Assembly (NCBI GenBank): GCA_025499625.1
Contig: JAFMVD010000003.1
Location: 62,001 to 126,000, forward strand
Reading direction: 5' to 3'
DNA: 64,000 nt
Source: Carboxylicivirga fragile
GTDB taxonomy: Bacteria > Bacteroidota > Bacteroidia > Bacteroidales > Marinilabiliaceae
Part shown: positions 8,939 to 17,057 of the stretch, piece by piece
How positions within the stretch are numbered: position 1 is the stretch's first letter
Layout: each line of letters begins with the position of its first letter
Program-made: the position numbers and the translations under genes
Notes under the pieces: model-generated
The model's database searches: none
What the model was told of the DNA's origin: nothing
What the model saw: only the letters and a program-made list of their open reading frames with translations

Positions 8939-9391
8939 TTATAAACCAACCAATTATTATTGGCTCTAATGTTGATGTTATAGTTGTTAATTTCCTCATC
9001 GTATTTAGTTGATTTGTTAGAAACGTCATTGATGATAACTAATTCCAAAAACATAGTAATTTATTTAGATGTATAGCTTTTACTTGGCCTATATGTTGCA
9101 GATGATGAATGTGTCATATTTATGAATGATGTTAATCATGATTAAATAATCATTTGGCAAAAAAAAAGACCTCTTTGTCACAATTAAATTTTAGGAAGCC
9201 AAACTAATGTTACTTTCGAAAGACGAAACTCAATTATCTGAAATCACATTTGGACTTAATTCCATTTATGGTTTATGTGACTGAGGAGGCGAAGCTGTAT
9301 ATTAGAGTCGCCATGAGTGAATGAAACTAAAGTTTTTTTAATTCTATTAATTAGATCAATTTCATGCTTGCATGAAAAAAAACTTAACCCA
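8939..9391 (+). other. Leader region upstream of the large polysaccharide operon
   Basis: About 450 bp with no supported gene. It holds nested inverted repeats at 9126-9153, a poly-A tract at about 9159-9168, and two small hairpins further on: GGCGA with TCGCC around 9288-9314, and TTTCATG CTTG CATGAAA at about 9359-9376, just before the wecB start. I see no convincing paired -33/-7 promoter. A long structured leader is compatible with post-initiation control of a long capsule-type operon, but no ops-like or UpxY-like element could be recognised. Confidence 0.45.
9126..9153 (+). promoter_or_regulatory. Nested inverted repeats, possible operator
   Basis: Three overlapping dyads share the half-site AATCAT: ATGAT-GTTA-ATCAT (9126-9139), the perfect 14-bp palindrome TTAATCATGATTAA (9132-9145), and ATGATTA-AA-TAATCAT (9138-9153). 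They lie upstream of the 43-kb plus-strand gene array. A regulator-binding site is inferred only; AT-rich DNA produces short palindromes by chance. Confidence 0.3.
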
Positions 9392-10510
9392 ATGAAAAAG
9401 GTATTGGTTGTGTTTGGGACTAGGCCAGAAGCTATTAAGATGGCCCCCGTTGTTAAGGCATTTCAAGAGTGTGGTGATGGTTTTCAAATGAAAGTTTGTG
9501 TTACTGCGCAGCATCGTGAAATGTTGGATCAAGTATTAGAGTTGTTTAAAATAACGCCAGATTATGATTTAAACCTAATGCGACCGGGGCAAAATCTCTT
9601 CACGCTTACGGCAGATATAGTTACCGGTATGAAGCCTGTACTTGAAGAGTTTAAGCCTGACTATGTCTTAGTACACGGTGATACAACAACTTCAACTGCT
9701 ACTGCCCTTGCTGCATTTTATGCTGGTGCTAAGGTTGGGCATGTTGAAGCAGGCTTGAGAACTTACAATAAACTGGCACCTTTCCCTGAAGAAGTAAACC
9801 GACAACTAACAGGTCGTTTGGCTGATTTTCATTTTGCACCTACAACACAATCAAGAGATAATTTATTATCTGAAGGTGTAAAACAGGAAGATATCGTTGT
9901 TACTGGTAACACGGTGATAGATGCGCTTTTCGAGAGCATTAAGATTGTTGATAGTTTAGATGAGCATCAAGGCTTGGCTAATCTTAAAAAACAATTTGAG
10001 AATGATCGAGATATGGTGTTGGTGACAGGGCACCGTCGTGAAAATTTCGGACAAGGTTTTATTGATATTTGTGAATCGTTGAAATCAATAGCAGAAGGTT
10101 TTGACGGTGATATCGTTTATCCAGTACATTTAAATCCCAACGTTCAAAAACCTGTTTATGAATTATTGAAAGATGTATCAAATATTAAATTAATCGATCC
10201 ACAACCATACGAATGTTTTGTTTGGTTAATGAATAGGGCTAAAATCATTATAACCGATAGTGGAGGAGTACAGGAAGAAGCTCCAAGTCTTGGTAAACCT
10301 GTCTTGGTAATGCGCGATACAACAGAACGTCCCGAAGCTGTAGAAGCGGGTACTGTACTTCTTGTTGGGACGGATAAGAATCGCATTGCAAGTGAAGCAC
10401 TGAGATTATTGAGCGATAAAGATGCTTATTCAGCAATGAGTAAATTGCATAATCCATATGGCGATGGTAAGGCGGCAGGTAGAATTGTGGAATACTTACG
10501 TAGCTGTTAA
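9392..10510 (+). CDS. wecB: UDP-N-acetylglucosamine 2-epimerase (non-hydrolysing)
   Basis: Converts UDP-GlcNAc to UDP-ManNAc in the cytoplasm. Seen in a 372-residue frame: [18 protein letters not shown] at the N-terminus, [16 protein letters not shown], the GHRREN motif and [18 protein letters not shown] in the UDP-binding half, all hallmarks of the bacterial WecB/MnaA family, and the length is typical. I chose the ATG at 9392; an in-frame extension to 9317 adds 25 residues with no family match. The partner dehydrogenase wecC follows at 11033, so the pair should deliver UDP-ManNAcA. The gap between them is filled by a foreign-looking cassette (10511-11032). Confidence 0.95.
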   Translation: MKKVLVVFGTRPEAIKMAPVVKAFQECGDGFQMKVCVTAQHREMLDQVLELFKITPDYDLNLMRPGQNLFTLTADIVTGMKPVLEEFKPDYVLVHGDTTTSTATALAAFYAGAKVGHVEAGLRTYNKLAPFPEEVNRQLTGRLADFHFAPTTQSRDNLLSEGVKQEDIVVTGNTVIDALFESIKIVDSLDEHQGLANLKKQFENDRDMVLVTGHRRENFGQGFIDICESLKSIAEGFDGDIVYPVHLNPNVQKPVYELLKDVSNIKLIDPQPYECFVWLMNRAKIIITDSGGVQEEAPSLGKPVLVMRDTTERPEAVEAGTVLLVGTDKNRIASEALRLLSDKDAYSAMSKLHNPYGDGKAAGRIVEYLRSC

Positions 10511-10511
10511 A

Positions 10512-10546
10512 GGTAGATAGTGGATAGTTAATCGTTGATAGTAGTA
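10512..10546 (+). repeat. Heptamer repeat tract A (GGTnGAT type)
   Basis: Five contiguous 7-bp units beginning directly after the wecB stop: GGTAGAT, AGTGGAT, AGTTAAT, CGTTGAT and AGTAGTA. The units are degenerate but keep strict 7-bp phase. Orientation is the reverse complement of tract B. Confidence 0.65.
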
Positions 10547-10579
10547 GTGTTTGTAATTTCTAACTTAAACAATAGTTTT

Positions 10580-10935
10580 ATGCATGATTATAAAGATCTA
10601 AATGTATGGAAAGACTCAATTGATTTTGTTGTTTCGGTTTATGAATTGACAAAGTTGTTCCCTAAAGATGAAATTTACGCATTAACGAGCCAGGTTAAAA
10701 AGCAGTTGTTTCAATACCTTCAAATATAGCAGAGGGAGCCAATCGAAATACTAATAAGGAATTTATACAGTTTCTATACATTGCTTTAGGGTCTGCTTCG
10801 GAAGTTGAAACCCAATTAATTATTGCCAACCGTTTAGGCTATTTAAACGAAATTGAGAAGGAATTAGAGCAGATAACAGCCATACGAAAAATGATCAATG
10901 CACTCATTAGGTCAATTAAAAGAAGAATTAAATAG
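10580..10935 (+). pseudogene. Four-helix bundle protein (23S rRNA-intervening-sequence protein family), frameshifted
   Basis: The family is a short four-helix bundle of about 118 residues, found in rRNA intervening sequences and scattered through Bacteroidota intergenic regions; its biological role is poorly defined. Seen: from ATG 10580 the frame reads MHDYKDLNVWKDSIDF and ALTSQVKK, then leaves frame in an A-run near 10700-10706. One base missing there restores AVVSIPSNIAEGANR, followed by FLYIALGSASEVETQL to the TAG at 10933. Total length is 356 bp, one short of 119 codons, so a single deletion in the poly-A stretch explains it. This could be true decay, phase variation or a sequencing error. 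It is flanked on both sides by heptamer tracts and sits alone between wecB and wecC. Confidence 0.8.
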
Positions 10936-10940
10936 CTACC

Positions 10941-11031
10941 ATCAAGTATCATGCAATAACGATTTACAATAACCCATCTACCATTCACATTTTACCATAC
11001 TCCATCCACTAACCATTATAATCTATTATTA
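10941..11031 (+). repeat. Heptamer repeat tract B (ATnnACC type)
   Basis: Thirteen consecutive 7-bp units (for example ATAACCC, ATCTACC, TTTTACC, ATACTCC, ATCCACT) fill the whole space between the four-helix-bundle stop and the wecC start codon. Unit 6 (ATCTACC, 10976-10982) is the inverse complement of the first unit of tract A. Degenerate but in phase throughout. Confidence 0.65.
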
Positions 11032-11032
11032 A

Positions 11033-12247
11033 ATGAAAAAAAACATAACAGTATCAACCGTAGGACTTGGCTATATAGGGTTGCCAACAAGTGCTTTGGT
11101 AGCATCAGGTGGGATCAAAGTTAATGGCATGGATATTAATGCCAAGGTGGTTGAAACCATTAATCAAGGTAAGGTTCATATAGTGGAACCGGATTTAAAT
11201 AAATATGTAAAAGAAGCTGTTGATAAGGGCTTGCTTAGTGCATCAACTGAAGTAAAAGAAGCTGATGTTTATCTAATAGTGGTTCCAACTCCTTTTAAGG
11301 GAAATCACGAGCCAGACATTTCGTTTGTTGAAGCGGCAACGCTTAATGTTTTGCCATTATTGAAAGAAGGGGATTTATTTATTATTGAATCAACTTCACC
11401 GATAGGTACAACTGAAAAAATGCGCGATTTGATTTATGCAAGTCGTCCGGAGCTGGAAGGGAAGATTAGTCTTGCTTATTGCCCTGAAAGAGTTTTGCCT
11501 GGTAATGTTATGTACGAATTGGTACAAAACGATAGAGTTATTGGTGGTGTAGATGAAGTATCCACACGAAAAGCGATTGAGTTTTATGAGCTATTTGTTA
11601 AAGGTCAATTGCATGAAACGAATGCACGTACCGCTGAAATGTGCAAGTTAACTGAGAATGCAAGTCGCGATGTACAAATAGCCTTTGCCAATGAATTATC
11701 ATTAATTTGTGATAAGGCTGATATTAATGTTTGGAAATTAATTGAACTAGCAAATAAACATCCTCGCGTAAATATTTTACAGCCAGGTTGTGGCGTTGGA
11801 GGGCATTGTATTGCTGTAGATCCGTATTTTATTGTGTCGGATTACCCGCGTGAATCGCAGATGATTGGTAAGGCGAGAGAAACGAATAATTATAAAGCTT
11901 TTTGGGTAGCTGAAAAAATACAGAATGCGATGCTCAATTTCCAATTAAAGAATGGTAGAACAGCTTCTGTAGCAATTATGGGATTGGCATTTAAACCAAA
12001 TATTGATGACTTACGTGAGTCGCCAGCCAAATACATTGCGCAAAAAGTGCTTCAAGGTACTAATGATGAGCAAATTTTCTTTGTGGAACCAAATATTGAA
12101 GATCATCAGATTTTTAAAATTTCGGATTATAAAGATGCCTATGTGAAGGCTGATATTGTTGCTTTCTTAGTTGCTCATGATGAGTTTAAGGACTTGAAGC
12201 CATCTGATGATAAAGAAGTGTTAGATTTTTGCGGGGTTTATAAGTAA
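11033..12247 (+). CDS. wecC: UDP-N-acetyl-D-mannosamine dehydrogenase
   Basis: NAD-dependent oxidation of UDP-ManNAc to UDP-ManNAcA, a uronic acid donor. Seen in 404 residues: VGLGYIGLPT Rossmann loop at the N-terminus, VPTPFKGNHEPD, ENASRDVQIAFANE in the central dimerisation region, the catalytic-cysteine motif CGVGGHCIAVDPYF, and GLAFKPNIDDLRESPAKY in the C-terminal UDP-binding domain. Length and motif order are normal for the UDP-Glc/ManNAc dehydrogenase family; the wecB partner upstream favours ManNAc over other substrates. The upstream heptamer tract leaves only 1 bp before the ATG, so its ribosome binding must rely on that tract. Confidence 0.93.
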   Translation: MKKNITVSTVGLGYIGLPTSALVASGGIKVNGMDINAKVVETINQGKVHIVEPDLNKYVKEAVDKGLLSASTEVKEADVYLIVVPTPFKGNHEPDISFVEAATLNVLPLLKEGDLFIIESTSPIGTTEKMRDLIYASRPELEGKISLAYCPERVLPGNVMYELVQNDRVIGGVDEVSTRKAIEFYELFVKGQLHETNARTAEMCKLTENASRDVQIAFANELSLICDKADINVWKLIELANKHPRVNILQPGCGVGGHCIAVDPYFIVSDYPRESQMIGKARETNNYKAFWVAEKIQNAMLNFQLKNGRTASVAIMGLAFKPNIDDLRESPAKYIAQKVLQGTNDEQIFFVEPNIEDHQIFKISDYKDAYVKADIVAFLVAHDEFKDLKPSDDKEVLDFCGVYK

Positions 12248-12248
12248 G

Positions 12249-12370
12249 TTTTAAATGTTAAGTTGTGAGTTTTAAGTGATGAATTTTTGTTATGATGACA
12301 ATGCACATACCATCCACCTTTAACTATCAACCATAGACCATCCACCATTTACCATACACTATTAACTATT
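12249..12370 (+). repeat. Heptamer repeat tract C between wecC and the first FdtA-like gene
   Basis: Two 7-bp-phased arrays. Directly after the wecC stop are five units of TTnTAAG type (12249-12283). After a short spacer come nine units of NACCATN type (12308-12370, for example TACCATC, AACCATA, GACCATC, CACCATT) ending 6 bp before the next start codon. The second array resembles tract B. No four-helix-bundle gene is present in this gap. Confidence 0.65.
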
Positions 12371-12376
12371 AAAAAA

Positions 12377-12778
12377 ATGGAACCAAGCCTTATAGAATTA
12401 CCAAAATTTTTAGATGAAAGAGGTAATCTATCTTTTATTGAAGAGGATTCTCAATTGCCGTTTAAAATAAAGCGTGTTTATTGGATTTATGATGTGCCTG
12501 GTGGACAAATAAGAGGTGGACATGCTTTCAAAGATACTGAAGAGTTGATTGTTGCTATTTCAGGTAGTCTTGATGTGGTTCTTAACGACGGTCAAAAGGA
12601 ATATCGTTTTCATTTGAATCGTTCGTATAGTGGTATCTATGTCCCGAAAATGATGTGGCGTATGTTGGACAATTTTTCAACTAATTCGTTAGCCATGATT
12701 ATTTCATCAACAGAATATGATGAAAATGATTATATCCGCAATTTTAATACATTTAAGAAGGAGGCTCAGTCATGTTAA
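12377..12778 (+). CDS. FdtA/WxcM-like sugar 3,4-ketoisomerase family cupin (variant active site)
   Basis: 133-residue small cupin of the FdtA/QdtA/WxcM-like family, whose characterised members isomerise dTDP-4-keto-6-deoxyglucose to a 3-keto sugar. Seen: RVYWIYDVPGG, RGGHAFKDTEELIVAISGS and YDENDYIR, the standard family landmarks. The usual pair of active-site histidines in RGxHAHK is reduced to one because the second is Phe here, whereas the next gene keeps both. This copy may therefore be a different isomerase, a binding partner, or inactive. It overlaps the next gene by 7 bp, so the two are probably made together. Confidence 0.8.
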   Translation: MEPSLIELPKFLDERGNLSFIEEDSQLPFKIKRVYWIYDVPGGQIRGGHAFKDTEELIVAISGSLDVVLNDGQKEYRFHLNRSYSGIYVPKMMWRMLDNFSTNSLAMIISSTEYDENDYIRNFNTFKKEAQSC

Positions 12779-13197
12779 GTTACGTTTCGGATATTCATAA
12801 TTGCAATGTGCTTGAGTTACCTAAAAATCATAATCCGGCAGGTAATTTAACCGTTATTCAGAATGGCCTTCATTTACCATTTGATGTTAAGCGTGTTTAT
12901 TATTTATATGATGTACCAGGTGGTTCGGATAGAGGTGGTCATGCACATAAAGGACTGCACCAATTAATTGTAGCAGCTAGTGGTAGTTTTGATGTTGTGT
13001 TAGATGATGGAAAACAAAAGAAGATTATCCAGCTAAACAGACCTAACTTTGGTTTAATGGTTATTCCTGGTATTTGGCGTGAGTTAGTAAATTTCTCATC
13101 AGGTGCTATTTGCCTTGTATTAGCATCGGAGAAGTATAGTGAGGATGATTATATTCGTGAATACTCAGAATTTGAGAAATGGAAGTCGTTGAAGTAG
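12772..13197 (+). CDS. dTDP-4-keto-6-deoxyhexose 3,4-ketoisomerase (FdtA/QdtA-like)
   Basis: 141-residue cupin, paralog of the preceding gene. Seen: RVYYLYDVPGGSDRGGHAHK with the full His-x-His active-site motif, HQLIVAASGSFDVVLDDG, and YSEDDYIREYSEFEKW at the C-terminus. Characterised family members (FdtA giving the galacto, QdtA the gluco 3-keto product) feed a PLP aminotransferase; a suitable one lies at 15930. The product here, Fuc3N or Qui3N, cannot be decided from sequence. RmlA/RmlB for making the dTDP-4-keto sugar are not in this window. It overlaps the following gene by 19 bp. Confidence 0.85.
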   Translation: MLSYVSDIHNCNVLELPKNHNPAGNLTVIQNGLHLPFDVKRVYYLYDVPGGSDRGGHAHKGLHQLIVAASGSFDVVLDDGKQKKIIQLNRPNFGLMVIPGIWRELVNFSSGAICLVLASEKYSEDDYIREYSEFEKWKSLK

Positions 13198-14117
13198 CTT
13201 GTAACGAATTTGAAAATATAGCTGAAAAACCCTTACACGTTTTTCAGAGTGTTGGTTTTAATGAGTTGAATAAGGATAAATGTGATCAATTACATTATTT
13301 GTTATTTAAAGAGAGTAAATATAAACTAGCCCTTGTTCTAGGAGTACGAGGTCAGAAAGTGTTTTCTCCTTTTTCAGCGCCTTTTGGAGGATTCTTCCCA
13401 ATATCCTTTGATACTAAATTAAGTGCTGTTGGTGAAGCTATAAAAGAACTGAGCTTGTGGTTGAAAGAAAAAGATTACAAGGCAATTGATATAACTTTAC
13501 CACCGGATATTTATCACCCTAGCTTTATTGCTAAGCAAATTAATTGCTTGTGGCGCTATGGTTATGATGCGGTAAATGTTGATTTAAACTATGCTTTTGA
13601 TCTCAATCAATTTACTGATAGTTACATTGAAGATATTCCGCGTAATGCTCGTAAAAACCTTAAGGTAGGTCTAAAGGCAAATTTGTCTTTACATAAATGT
13701 GAAGAAGAAATTGAGAAGAAGGAAGCTTATCAAGTCATTGCTCAGAATAGAAAGGAGAGAGGATTTCCTCTAAGGATGACTTGGGAGCAGGTGAAGACCA
13801 CAAGTGAATTTATTAAATCTGATTTTTTTCTTTTAAGAGATACAAATGGAATTTCAATTGCTTCGGCAGTTGTTTTTCATGTTACAAAAGAAATTGTACA
13901 AGTTATTTATTGGGGCGACTTAGGAGAATTCTCTAAGTTAAAAACCATGAATGTGCTTTCGTTTCGCATCTTTGAATATTATAAAGGGCTCAATTTATCA
14001 ATCGTTGATATTGGCCCTTCTACAGAAGATTCTGAACCTAATCATGGCTTAGCTGAATTTAAAGAAAGTATTGGGTGTACTGTTAGCCCTAAATATAAAT
14101 TTAGTCTTCAGATCTAG
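13179..14117 (+). CDS. FemAB/GNAT-like acyltransferase
   Basis: 312-residue protein resembling FemAB-type peptidyl/acyltransferases built from two GNAT folds. Seen: FSPFSAPFGGFFPIS in the first domain, DIPRNARKNLKVGLKANL in the middle, a KERGFPLRMTWEQ segment, and IASAVVFHV followed by QVIYWGD and DIGPSTEDSEPNHGLAEFKESIG at the C-terminus. The NHGLAEFKESIG-like ending is common in such proteins in polysaccharide loci. Inferred role: acylation of the amino sugar made by this module or of a glycan intermediate. Acyl donor is unknown. The start inside the preceding gene is the only ATG compatible with the N-terminal homology; coupling is likely. Confidence 0.65.
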   Translation: MEVVEVACNEFENIAEKPLHVFQSVGFNELNKDKCDQLHYLLFKESKYKLALVLGVRGQKVFSPFSAPFGGFFPISFDTKLSAVGEAIKELSLWLKEKDYKAIDITLPPDIYHPSFIAKQINCLWRYGYDAVNVDLNYAFDLNQFTDSYIEDIPRNARKNLKVGLKANLSLHKCEEEIEKKEAYQVIAQNRKERGFPLRMTWEQVKTTSEFIKSDFFLLRDTNGISIASAVVFHVTKEIVQVIYWGDLGEFSKLKTMNVLSFRIFEYYKGLNLSIVDIGPSTEDSEPNHGLAEFKESIGCTVSPKYKFSLQI

Positions 14118-14118
14118 T

Positions 14119-15048
14119 ATGTTTGTGCTCAATCCCGATCCTTATTGTTTACCTTGCTATAGAATTGGCCCTTTTCAAACAAAGGACATAAGGTTAAATC
14201 AATTATTACCGGAAAGTAATTCTATAGATAAATACTTTCATAATCGCCTTGCCAATAAACATTATGAGTACACGCTTAACGGTAGAGAGGCAATACATCT
14301 GGCGTTGAGAGCTTATGGTTTAGAAAAGGATGATACGGTTACAATTTTAACCACTAGTGGTAATACTTATATCAGTGGATGTGTTACTTCTGAAATTGAA
14401 AAATACTGTCAATGGTCACGCGAAATAAAGGATACCACCAAACTTTTGTTTGTTAATCATGAGTTTGGTTACCCTTTTGAAAATATAACTGAATTAAAGA
14501 AATATAACTTGCCAATTATTGAAGATTGTGCAAGTTCTTTCTTTTCTGAGGATAAGGAAGGTGGTATTGGTAACGTTGGTGATTTTGTTATTTATAGTTT
14601 TCCAAAAATGTTTAACCTACAGATTGGAGGCTTATTGGTTTGTAATGATAAGAGTAAGAAGTTAAAAGAAAGTGATATTTCTGAAGAAGAAGTAGGTCAC
14701 GTCAAAAAGGTGTTATCATCTCAAATTATTAATAAAGAAAAAATCATTCGAGATCGCTTGAGTAATTATCAATATTTGAGAAACGAATTTCTAAAATTAG
14801 GATTAAAAGAACGTTTTGAGATTAATGAAGGTGTTGTGCCTGGAGTATTTATGTTTAAAGCGACGTATTTAGATCTGAACAGTTTAAAAGTGTATTATAA
14901 TGTCCATGGTGTTCAATGTAGTGTGTTTTATGGAGAAAACACCTTTTTTATACCAGTGCATCAAGGTTTAGCAAAAGAAGATTTGGATTATTTCGTAACT
15001 ATTATGAAATCATTTTTGAAATTGAATAAAAAGGAAAGTAATGCTTAA
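14119..15048 (+). CDS. DegT/DnrJ-family PLP protein, short divergent member
   Basis: 309-residue protein of the DegT/DnrJ/EryC1 (sugar aminotransferase) fold. Seen: NGREAIHLALRAYGL near residue 55, IIEDCASSFFSE (the PLP-ring Asp strand), and YSFPKMFNLQIGG with Lys163 in the position of the Schiff-base lysine. It is about 60 residues shorter than typical family members and lacks the usual G-EGG loop. I chose ATG 14119, 1 bp after the upstream stop; a TTG at 14071 extends into the upstream gene without homology. It may be a true aminotransferase or a partner protein; the better candidate for 3-amination is the gene at 15930. Confidence 0.7.
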   Translation: MFVLNPDPYCLPCYRIGPFQTKDIRLNQLLPESNSIDKYFHNRLANKHYEYTLNGREAIHLALRAYGLEKDDTVTILTTSGNTYISGCVTSEIEKYCQWSREIKDTTKLLFVNHEFGYPFENITELKKYNLPIIEDCASSFFSEDKEGGIGNVGDFVIYSFPKMFNLQIGGLLVCNDKSKKLKESDISEEEVGHVKKVLSSQIINKEKIIRDRLSNYQYLRNEFLKLGLKERFEINEGVVPGVFMFKATYLDLNSLKVYYNVHGVQCSVFYGENTFFIPVHQGLAKEDLDYFVTIMKSFLKLNKKESNA

Positions 15049-15925
15049 GCTCCTAATCCTTGGTAATGGTCAGCCTGTACAAATGATAATTAATTCTTTT
15101 TTAAAGGAGGATATCAAAGTTGTTAATGTTGAGCAGGACAGAACTTTGCCGGATACTCAACAAGACGAGTTTGCTCAATATCTAAGTGATAAAAATATTG
15201 GTTTAAATACCTTGAATAATTTGGATGATGCAGATTATGATATCGTGCTATCGATGAATTATAATCGTATCATTCAAGTCGATAAATTTTCAGACAAAAT
15301 ATTAGTCAATCTTCATATGGGACTTTTGCCTATGTATCGAGGCAATAATGCAAATGCTTGGGCTGTCATAAATGGTGAAAAGGAAGTTGGTTACACTTTA
15401 CATGAGATTTCGGATGTATTAGATGGAGGAGCTATCTATTATAAATACGCTTATAATATTGGAAGTGATCAATCTTATTTTAATGCTAAGAATGCTATTA
15501 ATCAAGATATAATTGATAATCTGGGGAAAGTTCTTATTGCTATAACTGAAGGTAGTATTCTAGCAGAGGATCAGAAAAGTGCTGAGTTCGTTTATTGTGC
15601 AAAGCTTAGGTCATCAGATGGTGTTGTAAAAGATTGGAATGTTGATACAGAATTATTACTTAAGAAGGGATACGTATTTGGTAAACCTTTGGGTACAGGT
15701 CTGAAGTTTAGTTTTAAAGGAAAGTCTTACGATATTGGACGAATAGAACCAATACAAGGTTTTGCACAATCCATTGGTGCACCGGGTAGTATTGTTTATA
15801 TGTTTGACAATAAGATGTGGGTTAAAACGCGAGATACGGCCGTTCAGATATCGGAATTGGAATGTGACTCAGAAGCTGTGGTAATAGCTAAGGATTTTAA
15901 AATTGGAATGCGATTAAATAGTTAA
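15041..15925 (+). CDS. Sugar N-formyltransferase
   Basis: 294 residues, methionyl-tRNA formyltransferase-like fold, using N10-formyl-tetrahydrofolate to formylate an amino sugar nucleotide. Seen: [20 protein letters not shown] with Asn90 and His92, and Asp128 in DVLDGG. These match the Asn-His-Asp catalytic triad and its 36-residue His-to-Asp spacing in the family. The C-terminal third differs from tRNA formyltransferase, as expected for a sugar enzyme. Inside the FdtA/FdtB module the likely product is a dTDP-3-formamido-3,6-dideoxyhexose. Overlaps the preceding gene by 8 bp and is followed 4 bp later by the aminotransferase. Confidence 0.88.
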   Translation: MLKLLILGNGQPVQMIINSFLKEDIKVVNVEQDRTLPDTQQDEFAQYLSDKNIGLNTLNNLDDADYDIVLSMNYNRIIQVDKFSDKILVNLHMGLLPMYRGNNANAWAVINGEKEVGYTLHEISDVLDGGAIYYKYAYNIGSDQSYFNAKNAINQDIIDNLGKVLIAITEGSILAEDQKSAEFVYCAKLRSSDGVVKDWNVDTELLLKKGYVFGKPLGTGLKFSFKGKSYDIGRIEPIQGFAQSIGAPGSIVYMFDNKMWVKTRDTAVQISELECDSEAVVIAKDFKIGMRLNS

Positions 15926-15929
15926 TGAT

Positions 15930-17057
15930 ATGGATGTTAAGTTTCTAGATATACAAAAAATTACAAACAGTTTTCAACCAGAGCTTTCCGACGCAATAAA
16001 CAGGGTAGTTTCTAAAGGGTGGTTTCTGTTAGGAGAGGAAACGAATAAATTTGAAGCCGAATATGCTAAGTTTATTGGGACTAACCATTGTATTGGCGTT
16101 GGAAATGGATTGGATGCATTGCGTTTAATACTTAAAGCATACATCGAACTAGGCGTGATGAGCCAGGGAGATGAAATTATTGTTCCAGCGAATACCTACA
16201 TCGCATCTTTATTAGCAATTACTGATAACAAATTAAAACCTGTATTAGTTGAGCCTGATGCGGATACCTTTAATATGGATATTTCTCAAATCGAGAAATT
16301 AATTACTCCAAAAACAAAGGGTATTATGGTGGTTCATCTGTATGGACAAACCTGTTGGTCAGAGGAACTCGAATTGCTTGCTAATAAATATCAGCTTAAA
16401 GTTATTGAAGATAATGCTCAGGCGGTTGGTGCTTTTGAATCCTCAAATATAAAAAGAACAGGTGCATTGGGAGATGCCTCTGGTCATAGTTTTTATCCGG
16501 GTAAGAATTTAGGTGCCCTAGGTGATGGTGGAGCTGTAACCACAAATGATGAGCAATTATCAAACATGATTAGAGCTCTGGCTAATTATGGCTCAACTAA
16601 AAAGTATGTAAATGACTTTATGGGCTTAAATTCACGTTTAGATGAAATACAAGCGGCGGTTCTTAGAGTTAAACTACAGCGTATTGATATTGATAATCAG
16701 TACAGAAGAGAAGTTGCAGAGCGATATGCCAATGAAATAAAACTTGAAGGTGTTCAGTTGCCAAAGCTTGATAATGGTGCTATAAATAACCTACAGCATG
16801 TATTCCATTTATTTGTTGTGCGTTATGAAAAACGTGATGAATTACAAGCATATCTTTCAGAGAACGGTATACAAACCTTAATTCATTATCCTATTCCACC
16901 ACATCGGCAAAATGCGTATAAAGAATTGAGTACTAATGTGTATCCAATTACAGAGGAAATTCACAACGATGTATTAAGTCTACCTATTAGTCAAGTTATG
17001 GGCGATATAGATGTCGATAGAGTGATTAGGACTGTAAATGAATTTAAAGCTATTTAA
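15930..17057 (+). CDS. Sugar-nucleotide 3-aminotransferase (FdtB/DegT family)
   Basis: 375-residue PLP enzyme, full length for DegT/DnrJ/EryC1 sugar aminotransferases. Seen: [37 protein letters not shown] with Asp161, [18 protein letters not shown] with Schiff-base Lys192, [16 protein letters not shown] and HLFVVR near the C-terminus. The pattern is that of FdtB/QdtB-type enzymes, which transaminate the 3-keto product of FdtA. In this context it should use the product of the 12772 isomerase and pass it to the formyltransferase. Its TAA overlaps the ATG of the flippase gene (TAATG), so expression is coupled. Confidence 0.9.
   Translation: MDVKFLDIQKITNSFQPELSDAINRVVSKGWFLLGEETNKFEAEYAKFIGTNHCIGVGNGLDALRLILKAYIELGVMSQGDEIIVPANTYIASLLAITDNKLKPVLVEPDADTFNMDISQIEKLITPKTKGIMVVHLYGQTCWSEELELLANKYQLKVIEDNAQAVGAFESSNIKRTGALGDASGHSFYPGKNLGALGDGGAVTTNDEQLSNMIRALANYGSTKKYVNDFMGLNSRLDEIQAAVLRVKLQRIDIDNQYRREVAERYANEIKLEGVQLPKLDNGAINNLQHVFHLFVVRYEKRDELQAYLSENGIQTLIHYPIPPHRQNAYKELSTNVYPITEEIHNDVLSLPISQVMGDIDVDRVIRTVNEFKAI

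Noticed and set aside
9211-9218. TACTTTCG as a -7 element for the wecB operon
   Set aside because: It deviates from TAnnTTTG, has no -33 at normal spacing, and is about 175 bp from the start codon, so I did not list it as a promoter.
9317-9391. Upstream in-frame extension of wecB
   Set aside because: The 25 added residues match nothing in the family, whereas the ATG at 9392 begins the conserved [12 protein letters not shown] strand.
14071-14118. TTG start extending the short DegT-like gene into the upstream gene
   Set aside because: The added residues lie in the coding sequence of the acyltransferase and show no family resemblance; ATG 14119 follows its stop directly.
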